From Teratosphaeria epicoccoides (Eukaryota > Ascomycota > Dothideomycetes > Mycosphaerellales > Teratosphaeriaceae), in NCBI GenBank assembly GCA_021401465.1, contig JADDMT010000078.1, forward strand, positions 1 through 64,000: DNA of 64,000 bases, given 5' to 3'. Shown here in pieces: positions 30,340-42,367 of the stretch. The position numbers and the translations under genes are program-made. A model generated the notes under the pieces. The model did no database searches. It saw only the letters and a list, made by a program, of their open reading frames with translations, and was not told where the DNA came from. Positions within the stretch are counted from its first letter, which is position 1. Each line of letters begins with the position of its first letter.

Positions 30340-31475
30340 ATGGCCGCCAATCCGCATATGGACCTTGACCCCAAATATGACCACTACGACTTCCCTACTA
30401 CGTCTCCGAACAATCAATCAGGCCATCCAGGTCACACGACAAAGGAGCAAGATGCTGCGGTCCACCAACTGCGGATGATGCTGGAGCAGGAAGGCTACAC
30501 GGAGCGACTGGACACATTGACGATGCTGCGCTTCTTAAGAGCCAGGAAGTTTGACGTTCAGGCGTCCAAAAAAATGTAGGCTCAGACCATCAAGGTACCT
30601 ACAGTCTGTCATGTGATACTGACAATGAATGCTTCCAGGTTCGAGGATACTGAGAAATGGCGCAAGGACTTCGGCGGTGGTGTCGACAACCTTACCAAGA
30701 CATTCGACTACAAGGAGAAGCCTCAGGTCTTCCAATACTATCCACAATACTACCACAAGACGGATAAAGAAGGTCGACCTGTCTACATCGAGCACTATGG
30801 CAAGATTGATCTGGCGGCCATGAGGAAGATCACATCGGACGAGCGCATGCTGCAGAACCTGGTAACGGAGTACGAAAAGCTGGCTGATCCGCGCTTACCT
30901 GCTTGCTCGCGCAAGGCCGGCTCATTGCTCGAGACTTGCTGCACAATCATGGACTTGAAGGGTGTTGGCGTCACCCGCATCCCGTCAGTCTACGAGTACG
31001 TGAAGAAGGCCTCGGCGATCTCGCAGAACTACTATCCAGAGAGGCTGGGTAAGCTTTACCTCATTAACGCGCCTTGGGGATTCAGCAGTGTCTTCAGTGT
31101 CGTCAAGGGGTTCTTGGACCCGGTCACCGTTGCAAAGATCCATGTTCTGGGCAGTGGGTATAAGAGCGAGCTATTGGCACAAGTGCCTGAAGCGAACTTG
31201 CCCAAAAGCGTTGGTGGTACATGCGAATGCAAAGGTGGCTGTGAGCTGAGCGACGAGGGACCATGTAAGCCCGTCGTGGATAGGCGTCAGTGGGATCGAT
31301 CGCTAATTCGTGTCCAGGGAGAGAACCGCAATGGTACAAGCCGGCCAAGTGGGAGCAGGAGAAGAATGGCATCCCGGCCACTGACAGTCATATTGGGTCG
31401 GGTCATCCAGGCGTGGCGGGTCAAGCAGAAGGCGCTCAGCTGCCAATTGGTGCGACCGCGACTGTAACTCAGTAG
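30340..31475 (+). CDS. SEC14: Sec14-type phosphatidylinositol/phosphatidylcholine transfer protein
   Basis: Join(30340..30575, 30639..31264, 31318..31475) gives 339 aa. Introns are 63 bp and 53 bp. Splicing restores ASKKMFEDTEKWRKDFG and SDEGPWREPQWYKPAKWE, both typical of Sec14. The N-terminal CRAL-TRIO-N helices carry RLDTLTMLRFLRARKFDV. The lipid-binding domain shows GRPVYIEHYGKIDL, CCTIMDLKGVGVT, QNYYPERLGKLYLINAPWGF and FLDPVTVAKIHVLGSGYK, with the gating helix in between. Sec14 exchanges PI and PC and sustains Golgi secretion. The C-terminal extension is disordered. Several paralogues exist in fungi, but the length and motifs fit Sec14 itself best. Confidence 0.92.
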
Positions 31476-32161
31476 GCACTGACTGGTTTGGGTACAGCTT
31501 TATTGCATTGGAGGTGTGCGGGTGGTGCGAATGGGTCTAGAAGCGAGAATAAAGACGCATTCTTGGGCAGGTGCGTCATGGTCGTTCAGCAAGCTTGAGA
31601 TACCCTACGGTAGGTTCAAAATGCATGTTGAGATTGACCACCCCAAGTCTGCAGGCCTGTAGGGCCTGACGCGACTGTCATTGTTTGCCGTCGGATATGG
31701 GCATTTGGTTGGTTGTCACAAAGCTGATCTAGAAGCAGTAGCCTGCTCCTTCCTGATGTGCGCTCCCATGTGCTTTTTAGAGGGTGGCAAGAGCGAAGAC
31801 CCTGCGTCAGACCACAACCGCAACTGCTGAGCATCATCCTTCCGCTGGATTCACCTGTGCCTACTTGATCTACTATCCCAACACTTACAACATCCCCGGA
31901 GCACAGTTGCGACTGCTGCAGAGATCGTGGCGCCTCCGTAGCGACAGTATTAGATGGCAGGTCTAGCCTTCCATCAACTCAAACAGCTGGGCTACCTTAC
32001 TGCTTGCTTCACTTTCCGCGTATTTGCAGTCCCTCCAACAACCATCAACATCCATCCCTTCGCGTCACAGCTCGTCGCGCAAGATTTCCTCGTTTTCGGG
32101 TCTCTTGGATAGCCCATCTTGGACTTGACACTCATTTGGAACACGCTCCGAAGGCAGCACA
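31476..32161. other. Intergenic upstream of the 1641-aa gene
   Basis: 686 bp with no supported gene. It presumably holds the promoter of the next gene. Confidence 0.45.
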
Positions 32162-35100
32162 ATGCCCTTCACCGACCCAGTCTCGAGCATCAGCGGACGC
32201 AACAGCAGAGCCAGCAATGTGTCTGGTATGACGGGCGCTTCCCATTCGGTCAGGTCAGGCCCTCCGCCAGCGAAGGGCAACGACATGTTTTCCAATGCCG
32301 GCGTGCTCAGCATGCTCAAGACTACCACGGACACCGGCGATATTGGGGTCTTGTCGATCAACCAGACACGTCTACCGACCCTGCCTCGTCCTGCACATCC
32401 ACGTAGAGCTCATGCTCCTCGTCCATCAATGGGATCGTCTCACCATTACCCCACAGGCACTAGTTCGCACCACTACGCTCCTTCACAGACATCGCGCATC
32501 AGCGACAGCACATCCTATGCCCGTCGTGGCTCATTCACGAGTTTGCAGAGTATGCCACCTTCTATACCTCCGACGACGTTTGGAAAGACGCCGTTACAGG
32601 TGCCGCCACCAACATTGGACAGATCTGGAAGGGACAGTCGCTCATATTCAATGACGTCCGCTCCGTCTGGTCAGCTGCCTCGCCACCGCTCAGCAACCAG
32701 CCTCAAAAGCGCCGGTCATGAGCCACACAACGGTGCACGTCTTCGTCCTGTCCCGCCACCAATGCCGGAGAATCGCCCGCCGTACGTGTACCCGACACGG
32801 CTTAAGCGACCAGGATACAGGTCTCCATCTCCTGCTTTGAGCGATCTGTCCTCTCAAGGACTGCCACTGGCTCCATTGCATCATGCACAGAGGAGACCAT
32901 CGGGACTAAGTCAACGCCCGCCTCCGGTGCTGCACCACGGCGATGACGGCCATGGTTATGGTCTGGATGGTACTGTATATCCACCGCCGAGGACTATGAG
33001 CACTTCACCCCCAGTCGGATATGAGCAGCCTCACTTTGCGTATTACCCCAGCGCGATGAGATCCACTCATGCATTGGCTGGCCAACATCCTGTGCCACAA
33101 TACCCAGGCCAGCAGCATGGAGGATATAGGAACGGCCCGAGCGGTCCTCCAAGAGCCTACCATGCAGCTGTTCCTTACGATGCGCCAAGACCAGGTTACG
33201 TTTCCCATACTCCGATACCGTACGCAAATTATGGCTATCAAGGTCATCGCGGCCCTCCACCACCTGTCAACGCCGCACCAATAGCCCATCATATGTTCCA
33301 CAATGCTGCGCGGCTGGCGCGTAACCTGCCTCACCGTACGGATACGCCATTGACCGACCTAGGCCCACCATCTTCAGACCCACCATCATCAGGCACAGGA
33401 GCCACGGTTCCGACGTCTTCCAGCCCTTCAACACCTCGAGACCATACCACGATCCAGGTCGCCGTCGATCCATTGTTCATTGATCCGGCCCTGACTGATC
33501 TACCGGACTCCTCGAGTGAGCCTGTCCTACCAGTCAAGTACTTGGAATATGCGGACGGCCTCGACAAATCCAATGATGAGTCAGACGTGCCAATGCATCA
33601 TGCATCAGTGCCGCCTACAGGCTTTGTGCAGCGTGTGAAAGCAATGCTCGAGTCCAAGGCTGCCGTAGAGCCGGCTGCTCAGAGCGAAACAGAGCACGAC
33701 AAGGCTATCGCAGTCCACCGGGCCCAGCAACTTAAGGTTGAACAGGAGAACACTGATCTCGACATTTCGGAATACCATGAGATGGCTGCCAACGAGACAC
33801 CGCGCTTCACCATTATTGAAGAGTTTGAGGCTCCTGTAGAGCTTCCAGCTTCTCCTGTAAAAATTCCCGAACTGTCAGCATCGCCACCCAAGTCAACGAA
33901 TCGCTTGACCAGAGAGATGGTCAAAGCCGAACTGTCGCCCACCAGCACCGAGGACCAGACCACGACAGGCTTGCACATTGGTAACAGTTCAACTGAGATG
34001 GTCATTCAAGCTGCGCTGCAGCGTGAGCAGAGTAAGATTACTGCCAAGTCGACGATCGACAAGCCGGAGGCTTCGGATGCCGAACCCATTGTTGACACGC
34101 CAAGCCCGGAAAGACAGGTTTCATCGGCAGGATCTGCCCCAAGTGAAGGTACTATCAGTAGTGCTGGCTCTCCTGTGGGTGTTTCTGACTATGCTCTTCG
34201 GTTTTCTGCGCCCCTCGATTCGACCACGCAGACGGATGACACGCAGTCAAGAGAACCTTTCATCCTTGACGCCGACACCATCACTCTTCAGCATCAGCGG
34301 TCCAAGGAGAAGACGACGCCTCAACCAGAAGCTGTCACCAAGACCGTAGAGCAATCTGTTCATAATCACGATTTACTTCAAAGGCCTGTCAGCCCGCTTC
34401 GATCTGACGAGATCGTCAACAAAAGTTCTGCAGTCAGCCCACTTCAGACGCAAACACTGGGCATCGAAGAGACTCTTCGCCTCAACAGTGACAACAGGCG
34501 GGAAGATACCACTAGCGGGCTCGGTCGGTCGGCCCTCGATGTCACCCTGTCCACTGAGGAGTCGTTGCCACCTCCCACTCCACGTACGCCAAGGACATAC
34601 TCCAAATCTGTGCAGCTTCCCAACAGTACTTCGACTACTTCTAGCACACCAACGAGTAATCGCTACTCGCTGCCTCCGGACTTGAGCACCGTCGCTGAGA
34701 CGTCGACTTGCAACACCAACTCAGAGCTAGTCACGGATGTTGCGGTCCGCTTCTCGTTGCCGAACACGACTATTACCGTCAGCAAGCCGCAGATTGTCAC
34801 GATACCGCCAAGCAGCTCTCCAGATAAGCTAGACGCGCCACCGTCCAAGTCAAACGCTGGAAGCTTGGGTCCCAACCGCGCACGCCGCAGCTCGGTGACG
34901 TTTGCAGACCAGGTCGCGCCTTTGAAAATCAAGAAGGCCGAGCCTCGCCGGGAGCCTGGTCCGTTCTCCGAGAGCATATCGAACAAGGGCAAGTCAATCA
35001 CTCGCCGGCTCTCGCCTATTGATGTCAGTACAGCTTCCAGTCGATCAGGATCCCAGGAGAGCACGACCGACCTGCGCTTTCCTGGTGGCAATGCAATCGC

Positions 35101-37087
35101 TACGAGGTTTGCGAGCGGCCACTTGCCTGGTCTCAAGGAAGAGTCGGTGGAAGACATGAGTATTATTGACCGTAGGCGTTCCGGCTCTCGGAACGAAAAC
35201 AATCAACCGCATCTACCTGCGCGCATTGCAGCCGTCAAGGCCATGCAAGAGCGTCGCATGCAGGAGACAGCGGAAAAAGCGAAGGCACGCCGGACTGCAC
35301 GCCATGGCAATCGCCCAATCGCCGAGATCAGAGACTTGCCATCGCTTAATTTTTCTCGCATGAATCTCATCGACAAGCTGAATGAGGCTTTGGAGATTCG
35401 TCCTGCGCAATCGATGGAAATTGTACGGCGTCGTGACTTCGCCGGCATCTACGCCCCTTCGCCACAGCGACCTCAGAGCACAGAGCCGTTGAGAGACCGA
35501 TACACCAGTTTCTTCAGCAAGCCTGAGGAGTTCAGCAGCTTCTTTAATGGTGACGGAAGCGATGCCGATGACGACGAGGAGGAGCCAGAGCAAGCTCCAG
35601 AAATACCGGTCGTCGAAGTGCAGGAGTCCACAAAGATTGAAGAACCCGAGGACCCTGGCAGCCGCCCACTGTCGCCGGAAGATTTCTTGAGCGTCGCGAC
35701 GCAGGTGAATAGGTTGTCGATACCTTCCATGAGCGGTTTGTCAGATAAGCTATCGACTCTGTTACCATGCCTGCGCAACCTTCACCTGGACAGCGTTGTG
35801 TCTTCTGATGAGGAAGTTGCTCACACCATCGAAGACATCCATCACCTCGGCGCCGGTGGCAGGCCTGATACTGTCCTGTCAACCCGTACCTCTGCTGGCT
35901 TCCGCACTCTTGCTGAACGAGCCGAAGATATCGTCATGAATAGCACTCACGACTCAGTTGTACCGGTGTCACGACGCCTGTTGATGGACAAGGAGCTGCC
36001 GCCGCTCCCAGAGTCAGCTTCAGCGGACAAGGTCTCGGCGGTCAACTCCATCGAGGGTAAGCAGTCTTACTTGTCTGGCTCCATCTCAGCACCCTCTGAG
36101 CTTGGAAAGGAGCTGCCTGCCCGTCCACTATCAGCTGTCATACGCAACAAGTCACCACTTTCGGAGGAAGATGTCCTCACGATGCTGCCACCTGAGATGA
36201 ATCCAATCACTCGTGGAAAGCGCTCGATGATCATCTCCAGTGCTAGCAGGCCATGGAACCAGGATGAGAACTATCCCTGGGCTGGGTCCAATGTGCCAGT
36301 CGACCTGAGTATTCCATCTGAGGTGCACACGACCGAGTCGTCCGGACTGGTTCTCCTGGGCGCGTCTGAAGTTGCCACCTCAGGTGAGCCAACAGACACC
36401 AACAAAGGCGTTGATATTGGCTCCATCATGACTACCCATGATTGCTCCGAGTCCATTACTACAGAGCAGGCCACTGGCGTCAAGTCTGCGCCCATCCGCA
36501 ACAAGTCCAAGCGCTCAATCATTGGCTCCATCTCAAAGAAGATCGGATTGACTGGCCGTACCCATGCCCATTTGACGGCCACCACTGACAGTCAGGAACG
36601 AAGCCCGTCCACGATCTCAGACGTTGTGCCACACAAGCCTGGCGAAAGGTATCCCACCAGCGGCCTTACACCACCGGTCAATCTCCAGCTGGATGAGGTG
36701 CGCTCTTTCTTCTCGGATAACAGCTCAGAGAGGCAGCGTAATTCTGCCTTTCCAAAGCGCCTCACCAAGCTGCGTAAAAACAAGCCTGTACGCCTAGACG
36801 CCACGCGTGCCGCCTCATCTCTGGACATGGAGGGCAACACCATGTATGATGCCGGGGCTTTGGGTACTGATGATCGCATTGGCGTCACGGGGTCGCCTCA
36901 CACGTTCGATGGTGTAGTCGGCATGGGGAAGACAGAGTTCAGGATCAAGCGCTTTGGCGAGAGGCTCCGGCATCTACTTGTCAAAGGCGGCGAGTTGATT
37001 CGGTCATTGAGCAAGAGCTCGAGGACGCCAAGCGCGCCGAGGGCTAAGGACGACTGGTTGGCCGACTCGCTCTATTCTGGCGTCTGA
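32162..37087 (+). CDS. Very long intrinsically disordered protein, unknown function
   Basis: A single exon of 4,926 nt encodes 1641 aa from an ATG at 32162. Almost the whole protein is Ser/Pro/Thr-rich and without a globular domain. Residues 80-430 are Pro/His/Tyr-rich and 440-900 mix acidic and Ser/Thr stretches. The best conserved-looking parts are a basic helix around residue 1020-1050 (AVKAMQERRMQETAEKAKAR), the following DLPSLNFSRMNLIDKLNEAL and RDRYTSFFSKPEEFSSFF, and a C-terminal helix (FRIKRFGERLRHLLVKGGEL). Repeated RRSSVTF-like and SKKIG-like basic-Ser motifs suggest phosphorylation. I do not recognise the family. A cytoskeletal, polarity or signalling scaffold is possible but unproven. 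Confidence 0.8.
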   Translation: MPFTDPVSSISGRNSRASNVSGMTGASHSVRSGPPPAKGNDMFSNAGVLSMLKTTTDTGDIGVLSINQTRLPTLPRPAHPRRAHAPRPSMGSSHHYPTGTSSHHYAPSQTSRISDSTSYARRGSFTSLQSMPPSIPPTTFGKTPLQVPPPTLDRSGRDSRSYSMTSAPSGQLPRHRSATSLKSAGHEPHNGARLRPVPPPMPENRPPYVYPTRLKRPGYRSPSPALSDLSSQGLPLAPLHHAQRRPSGLSQRPPPVLHHGDDGHGYGLDGTVYPPPRTMSTSPPVGYEQPHFAYYPSAMRSTHALAGQHPVPQYPGQQHGGYRNGPSGPPRAYHAAVPYDAPRPGYVSHTPIPYANYGYQGHRGPPPPVNAAPIAHHMFHNAARLARNLPHRTDTPLTDLGPPSSDPPSSGTGATVPTSSSPSTPRDHTTIQVAVDPLFIDPALTDLPDSSSEPVLPVKYLEYADGLDKSNDESDVPMHHASVPPTGFVQRVKAMLESKAAVEPAAQSETEHDKAIAVHRAQQLKVEQENTDLDISEYHEMAANETPRFTIIEEFEAPVELPASPVKIPELSASPPKSTNRLTREMVKAELSPTSTEDQTTTGLHIGNSSTEMVIQAALQREQSKITAKSTIDKPEASDAEPIVDTPSPERQVSSAGSAPSEGTISSAGSPVGVSDYALRFSAPLDSTTQTDDTQSREPFILDADTITLQHQRSKEKTTPQPEAVTKTVEQSVHNHDLLQRPVSPLRSDEIVNKSSAVSPLQTQTLGIEETLRLNSDNRREDTTSGLGRSALDVTLSTEESLPPPTPRTPRTYSKSVQLPNSTSTTSSTPTSNRYSLPPDLSTVAETSTCNTNSELVTDVAVRFSLPNTTITVSKPQIVTIPPSSSPDKLDAPPSKSNAGSLGPNRARRSSVTFADQVAPLKIKKAEPRREPGPFSESISNKGKSITRRLSPIDVSTASSRSGSQESTTDLRFPGGNAIATRFASGHLPGLKEESVEDMSIIDRRRSGSRNENNQPHLPARIAAVKAMQERRMQETAEKAKARRTARHGNRPIAEIRDLPSLNFSRMNLIDKLNEALEIRPAQSMEIVRRRDFAGIYAPSPQRPQSTEPLRDRYTSFFSKPEEFSSFFNGDGSDADDDEEEPEQAPEIPVVEVQESTKIEEPEDPGSRPLSPEDFLSVATQVNRLSIPSMSGLSDKLSTLLPCLRNLHLDSVVSSDEEVAHTIEDIHHLGAGGRPDTVLSTRTSAGFRTLAERAEDIVMNSTHDSVVPVSRRLLMDKELPPLPESASADKVSAVNSIEGKQSYLSGSISAPSELGKELPARPLSAVIRNKSPLSEEDVLTMLPPEMNPITRGKRSMIISSASRPWNQDENYPWAGSNVPVDLSIPSEVHTTESSGLVLLGASEVATSGEPTDTNKGVDIGSIMTTHDCSESITTEQATGVKSAPIRNKSKRSIIGSISKKIGLTGRTHAHLTATTDSQERSPSTISDVVPHKPGERYPTSGLTPPVNLQLDEVRSFFSDNSSERQRNSAFPKRLTKLRKNKPVRLDATRAASSLDMEGNTMYDAGALGTDDRIGVTGSPHTFDGVVGMGKTEFRIKRFGERLRHLLVKGGELIRSLSKSSRTPSAPRAKDDWLADSLYSGV

Positions 37088-37480
37088 TCAAAGAGGGAGA
37101 TCTACGGTGGCGAAGCAGTGCGGGCACCGCGTGGGGGTGAAGCGGGAGGTGCGAAGGTGAATGTTGATTTGATATATGTTACGACATGCATCTGGCTCAT
37201 TTTTTAGCATCGATAGTGTAGCAATGGGAAGGTAAGTTTCGGCGAGGAGCAAGAATATGTAAATACTTCAGATAGCATTTGCCGATTCAATGTAGCCGTA
37301 GGGAACGCAATGGAAAGCTTCGCAGCATGTTCCCTTTGCTGAGCAAGCAGTCTCGCTCAGTGAACGCCTATCGCCATGCTCAACTGCCAAGTAGACTGTA
37401 CTGATGACCCCAATCTGTCAATACTAATATGCGAACGCAGCACCACGCCATGCACACCACGCAGTAGGAACAAGAAAACA
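37088..37480. other. Convergent 3' flanks
   Basis: 393 bp between two convergent genes. It probably holds both 3' UTRs. Nothing else was seen. Confidence 0.5.
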
Positions 37481-40112
37481 CTACATGATGACCTGCGCGA
37501 GATATTAGCAAACCCTTCCAACGGAGCACAGACATGGCATGAGACTTACACATTCACCATCCTGCTTCTGCTTCGGCACGCCCATCTCATCGAATGTCTT
37601 TGGTCCCTTCGCTGGCTGAGATCCTGCACTCGGCTTTGGCGTTGATGCCGGCGGTGTCGACGGAACAGGAAGCTGTGGTCGCGGCGCCGCTCCACTTGGC
37701 ACCCTATTATCAGCAGTGGATGGCCTGGAGTCCGGTCGCGAGGGCGGAGCGCTACTCGGTCCCGATCCAGCCGCAGTACCTTGATGAGACAGTGGAGCGT
37801 CGAGATTTGGCATACTGTCGCTGTGTGGGAGGGCTGGAGGTAAGCCTGGGCATGATGCGCTTTGGCCTGGTTGAGCGCCGTAGGCGCGTGGTCGACGGTG
37901 TTCGAGGGGCGCTGCATAGCCTATGTCCACGGCTTGGCCGCGGCCGGTTGGTGCAGGGCTTTGGCGTGGTGGCATCATGCCAAGTTGTGGTCTTGGGACT
38001 GACGGAGCGCCGGCTGGAGATTGGTGAGTGCCTAGCGGGCTACTTACTATTCTGTCCGGACCAGGACGCGGCACGGCACCACACGATGGTGCCGTTGGCG
38101 ATGCTGTCAGCGGTCGGCTTGGTGGGCCTGAGCTGGGCGGGTAGCCAACATATGGAGGCTGTGGAGGCGTGCCACCCTGTGACGGTAATCGAGGTACAGT
38201 CTGGGTCGAAGCTGAACGTCCTTGGTCGGAGTTGACCTGGAACGCTGAGTTGGGTCTAGGGTCAGGCCCTATTGTGGTGGCGGGACGCTGCATTAGCTGT
38301 GGTCCGTTCAAGTAACCACCGTTTGGTCCCAGCCGTGGGCCCGGAAACGCTTGCAATGGTGGCCCATCCTGGAGTGGATATGGTGCCGCAGACCCAGGTC
38401 TGATGTTTGGAGGGACACGTGGGGGCCCTCCGTCAAGGGGGTACGGTGTGGTCCCTCGTGACGGTTGTGACCCGGCACCACTGAGCACGGTTCCCTCCAA
38501 CCCATCATTTGATGCGCCAACGCTATAGCTCTCCTCGGCGATTCCGCCGATGCCAGGCTGCTGTGCATGTCTAAATCTCTCAGGCCTTTTACCACGCATC
38601 GAACCGTATTGGCTCTTGATTTTGTTGATTGCCACATTCTCATGGTCTCGCCGATTAAGCACTTGCTTCCTGTTCAAACCTTCTATGCGTCCCTTCGCAT
38701 CCTGGTTACCATGGAGTGACGCTTTCTGATACCATTCCATCGCCTTGTCCAAGTTAGTAGGCACATACATGCCGATCTCATTGAAGTAGCCCATAGCGAA
38801 CTCCGCTGTGGGCAAGCTAGCCTGAGCTGACCTTTCGGCATAGGTGTACGCCAGCTCCTCGTTCTTGGGAAGGAAGCCTTCAGATCCGACCAAGAACCAT
38901 TTGCTGAGTGCCATATCCGCTTCTGCCTCGCCTTGCTTGGAAGCCAGAGCGTTGTAGTGTATGCTCAAATCGGGCCTGAAGTCGCAGCCAAGTGATCCGA
39001 GCTCATACGCGGAGCCCATCTTGAGCTGTGCCTTCGCAAACTTGAGATACGCTGCTTTTTCGATGTTGATCTTGGCGAGACGTTCATCGTACGGCAGTAA
39101 CGCTTCCGGCACGTCAATCTGAGGCAGTTCGCGCATCAACAGCATGCCGTAGACGTATGCGCCCTGAGCCGCATTCTCATCCGCAGCCTCAGCACTTCTC
39201 CTGATCAGATCGAGGCCCTTTATGAAGTCCTGCTGCTGTCCATGTTGCCCTCGCAGCGTCATCATACCCAGCCTATAGCAGCTTGCTGCGTCATTAACCT
39301 CGACTCCTCGATGGTAGTGGCGCAACGCCTTGATCGGGTCGTTGTAGCTCTCATAAAGCATACCAATCCTGTATTCCGCTCTTGCGTATCCTCTGTCTGC
39401 TGCCCTCGAATAGCACCTGAACGCCTCCTTCTTGTCCTCTCTTTGCCCGAATCTGCCCCATTCCAGCCACATGCCTTTCAAGAATTCCGCCTTTGGGTGA
39501 TGCTGATCGGCAAGAAATGTGACAATGTTCATGGCGTCGACTTTGAGCTGGTGTTCTATTCTCGGCGTTGACGTCCTTGCTGCTTGAGGCTTTGCTGCTG
39601 CAATCCTTTCCTCGTTATCGGCGCAGACTCCCGCATACACCAACGCATCTGCCGCCCATGCCAGCTGCATGTCCGGATCGTTCGAGTTGAGTACTGTCGT
39701 TCGCGCATTTTCCAACGTAGCTTCGAGCTCATCGTCCGAGGGCGGTACATTTGGTGGAGGATTGACGAGCTTGGGAAAGAGCGAAGAGTTCGGTGCATCA
39801 CGACCGTTGTTTGTCGATCCTGTAAAGTTTCGCGCATTGAGATTCATGTTGTGGAGTCCATCTTGGAGCTGGTTACCCATGTCTAGATTGATCCTGGGAG
39901 ACAAGTTTGTCAGTTCGTGTGGTCAGGCATGTGCCCGGTACTACAGGAGTCTTTCCAAGTCCACAGACTTGGCGGACGGGTTAGGACGGTGGAATGTCGT
40001 ACCTCTGCGGCTCCGGCGCCATCAGTTCCGGGGCTGGTGGTGGATCATAGTACCCATCATCGTATGCGCCACCAGGGATGAAGGTAGCTCGCATTTGGTG
40101 ACTGTAGGCCAT
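37481..40112 (-). CDS. Chitin synthase activator, Skt5/Chs4 type, with split CaaX box
   Basis: Three exons, complement(40003..40112, 37550..39893, 37481..37492), give 821 aa. Exon 1 (MAYSHQMRATFIPGGAYDDG) was added because the long frame starts at TTG. The 109-bp intron removal restores APEPQRINLDMGN. Residues about 150-440 hold Sel1-like repeats (AEFLKGMWLEWGRFG, AEYRIGMLYESYNDP, SCYRLGMMTLRGQHG, AEFAMGYFNEIGMYVP). The C-terminal 350 residues are Pro/Gly/Ser-rich. The last exon is only 12 nt (Val-Ile-Met-stop): joined to the preceding Cys it forms a CVIM farnesylation box at the very end, as expected of Skt5 proteins, which bring chitin synthase III to the plasma membrane. The 57-bp last intron has GTAAGT, GCTAAT and GCGCAG signals. 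Confidence 0.93.
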
Positions 40113-42367
40113 GGCTGCGGTATTCAGACAAAAGTAAGCGAAGCTCCCTCTTTGCACTCCTGATGGTCGACTTCGTGATGTCGTAGGCTGAGCTCCGGTA
40201 CGTATATTGTGCCGCAGCGCCCTAAAAGCTTTGCAGATTGGTCAACCATGGTCTTCCTTCACACAGCGCAAACGTGCTGTATGTCCTCGCTGGTGGCGTT
40301 CACCGCATGACATAGCGTCTCTGCAACGGGTCGCTGAAGGATATTTGTCGTAGACCGGCATCTCGAGACACGCGCAAGCCCACATACGAGACTGACGTAC
40401 CTGTCGTCCTACCTCACATGTTTGCTTCGATTTCGATATAGTTCACTTTCTTCTCGTACGCGACGACGACGACTCAATGTGCCCACATCCGCACTGATCA
40501 GAATGGCTGTGAAACTAGCGATCGTATGATTATATCAAGCGTACGCCGAGGAGTGGCAGCGGGTTAAAGGCTTGATGATCTATTCTGGTTCAGACTTTGG
40601 CTTCGGACAAAAGACACAGCCACGTGCAAGAAAGCGCCAACCACGCGACTTGAATGCACCGGCGACCAGGTTTGGTCAGCTTCCTTCTGGACCTTGCGTC
40701 TCTACGTGGAGATAGAAGATTACCATCTTGGTCGAAGTGCATCTGAATGAACCTGCAAATCGCTCGAGCAGCAGGCGCAGCCGCCTATCATGCAATCGTC
40801 CCACGCCGCACCTCACTGTACCGTGGCAATTCGTCAGCATTGGCAGAAGACTGCGACCTCACCTTGCCACTCTCATCCCTGCAGCTCGGTAACACTCGCT
40901 TTTGATCTCCAATCGCATTCAACACGAGCCGAATCTCCTTTCGCGAGACTGCAGTCCCACCATCCTGTTTCAAGGCCGCCCTCATAGCGTCTTCTACAGC
41001 ACTCAGCAATCGCCACCTAGTGCCCTCTTCCTCCATAAGAAGAGCAGCATGACCAGCTCCCGTTGCTTCCGTTGGCCGATAATCGCGATCTTATGGCACA
41101 ATCCAGAGTCGATCTGGGTCGTATCCGGGTGGCCATTTTTGTGTTGACAATGCCAATGCTGTGGCAGGACTTGATAACTTTCTCAGCCAAGTGCTTTCGA
41201 GCACAAACATCGGCTCGCAATATAGTGTCGGCGTCCATGCACAAAAAGTCTTAGTTAAGAAGCAGAGTATTTGCATGTAGCTTGCTTTTAGTGCTTGCAG
41301 CAGTGCTCCACACCCACGGCCGCGTGCTGATCTTGTTGGATGAGCGGCGACTGAATCCTGCTGCCACTATACTGGCGAGCCTAGCAGCGGCTGTCGATCC
41401 CAGCTGAGCGCCGGCGGAACGACGCTGCAGTGACAGAAGGCGCAAGAGATACAGATACGGACAGCATGAATGCACGCCTCTGGCGAGGTGCAAGATAGCC
41501 GTGTCCGACCGAGGCACTTCATGGATGTCATCACGTTGCGGCATTTTCACACGATGCAAACATATCAAAGTCACGTTTCGGAGCACAGAGCGAGCGAGGC
41601 CAGCCAGCTCGTCATCGCTCTGGTCCACGCGTTCTCATGTACACTGGATCGGCGTGATACTTCTCGCTCATGACTAGTAACTTGGCTTGTCTCTGAAGTC
41701 AAGAGAAAGACAAAGATGTGGAAGAGCAGTCGAAGACGACGAAGCGTGATGAGTCCAGCTCGTCGTGTCAAAACAAACGTGCGCTTGTTGTATGGTCGCC
41801 ACTGCTCCAGGTAATGTAGACAGACGCCTGTCCGGCGATGAGACGTCTTGTCCATGTCGAGATGTATATTCCTTGAGCGTAGTGATGTTGAATGGAATTG
41901 CTGGCCCGATAACAAAGAAACTTGCCCGCCAACCTCCCACCCACATGTCGCAGGTGGACGCCAAGCGAGAAGAAGGTAGTGGAAATGATCTGCGGGGGAG
42001 TCGTCGTCGCAACCAATCCAGATCCATCCGGCACCGACAGCGAACCCAGCGCGACCTACCTCCTACAGAAGACAAGAGTATCTCCACAACGACAACGGCA
42101 CAACACCTAACAAGGCATTCATACAGAAATTCACCGAGTCCGTCGGCAGTCGTTCGTTTCTATTGTTCCACTACCACTCCTGCGCAACTGAGCCTGTTCA
42201 TCCGATACAGGAACATCGAACTGGCAGCTCAGCGGACAAGGGACGGGATTGGGGTGGTATGGTCGCTGGACAATAGGAATTTGGCTCTGACAAGCAACGA
42301 TTAAGGGTCCTCTGGGAGCGGTGGGACTGCGCGAGACCTTCACAGCCGCAGCATACGCGCCGCAACA
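40113..42367. other. Long intergenic region between divergent SKT5-like and OPY2-like genes
   Basis: 2.25 kb. Frames of up to 179 codons are open, among them 40788-41036 on the minus strand (82 aa, starting MEEEGTRWRLLSAVEDAMRA), which is the most protein-like but has no family. The part before 42367 is probably the leader of the OPY2-like gene. Promoters of both genes must lie here. Confidence 0.45.

Noticed and set aside
40788..41036. 82-codon minus-strand frame with ATG
   Set aside because: The composition is plausible but there is no family, no splice support and no neighbours. Left within the intergenic entry.
41765..42304. 179-codon frame before OPY2
   Set aside because: Low-complexity translation typical of a leader, with no conserved segment.
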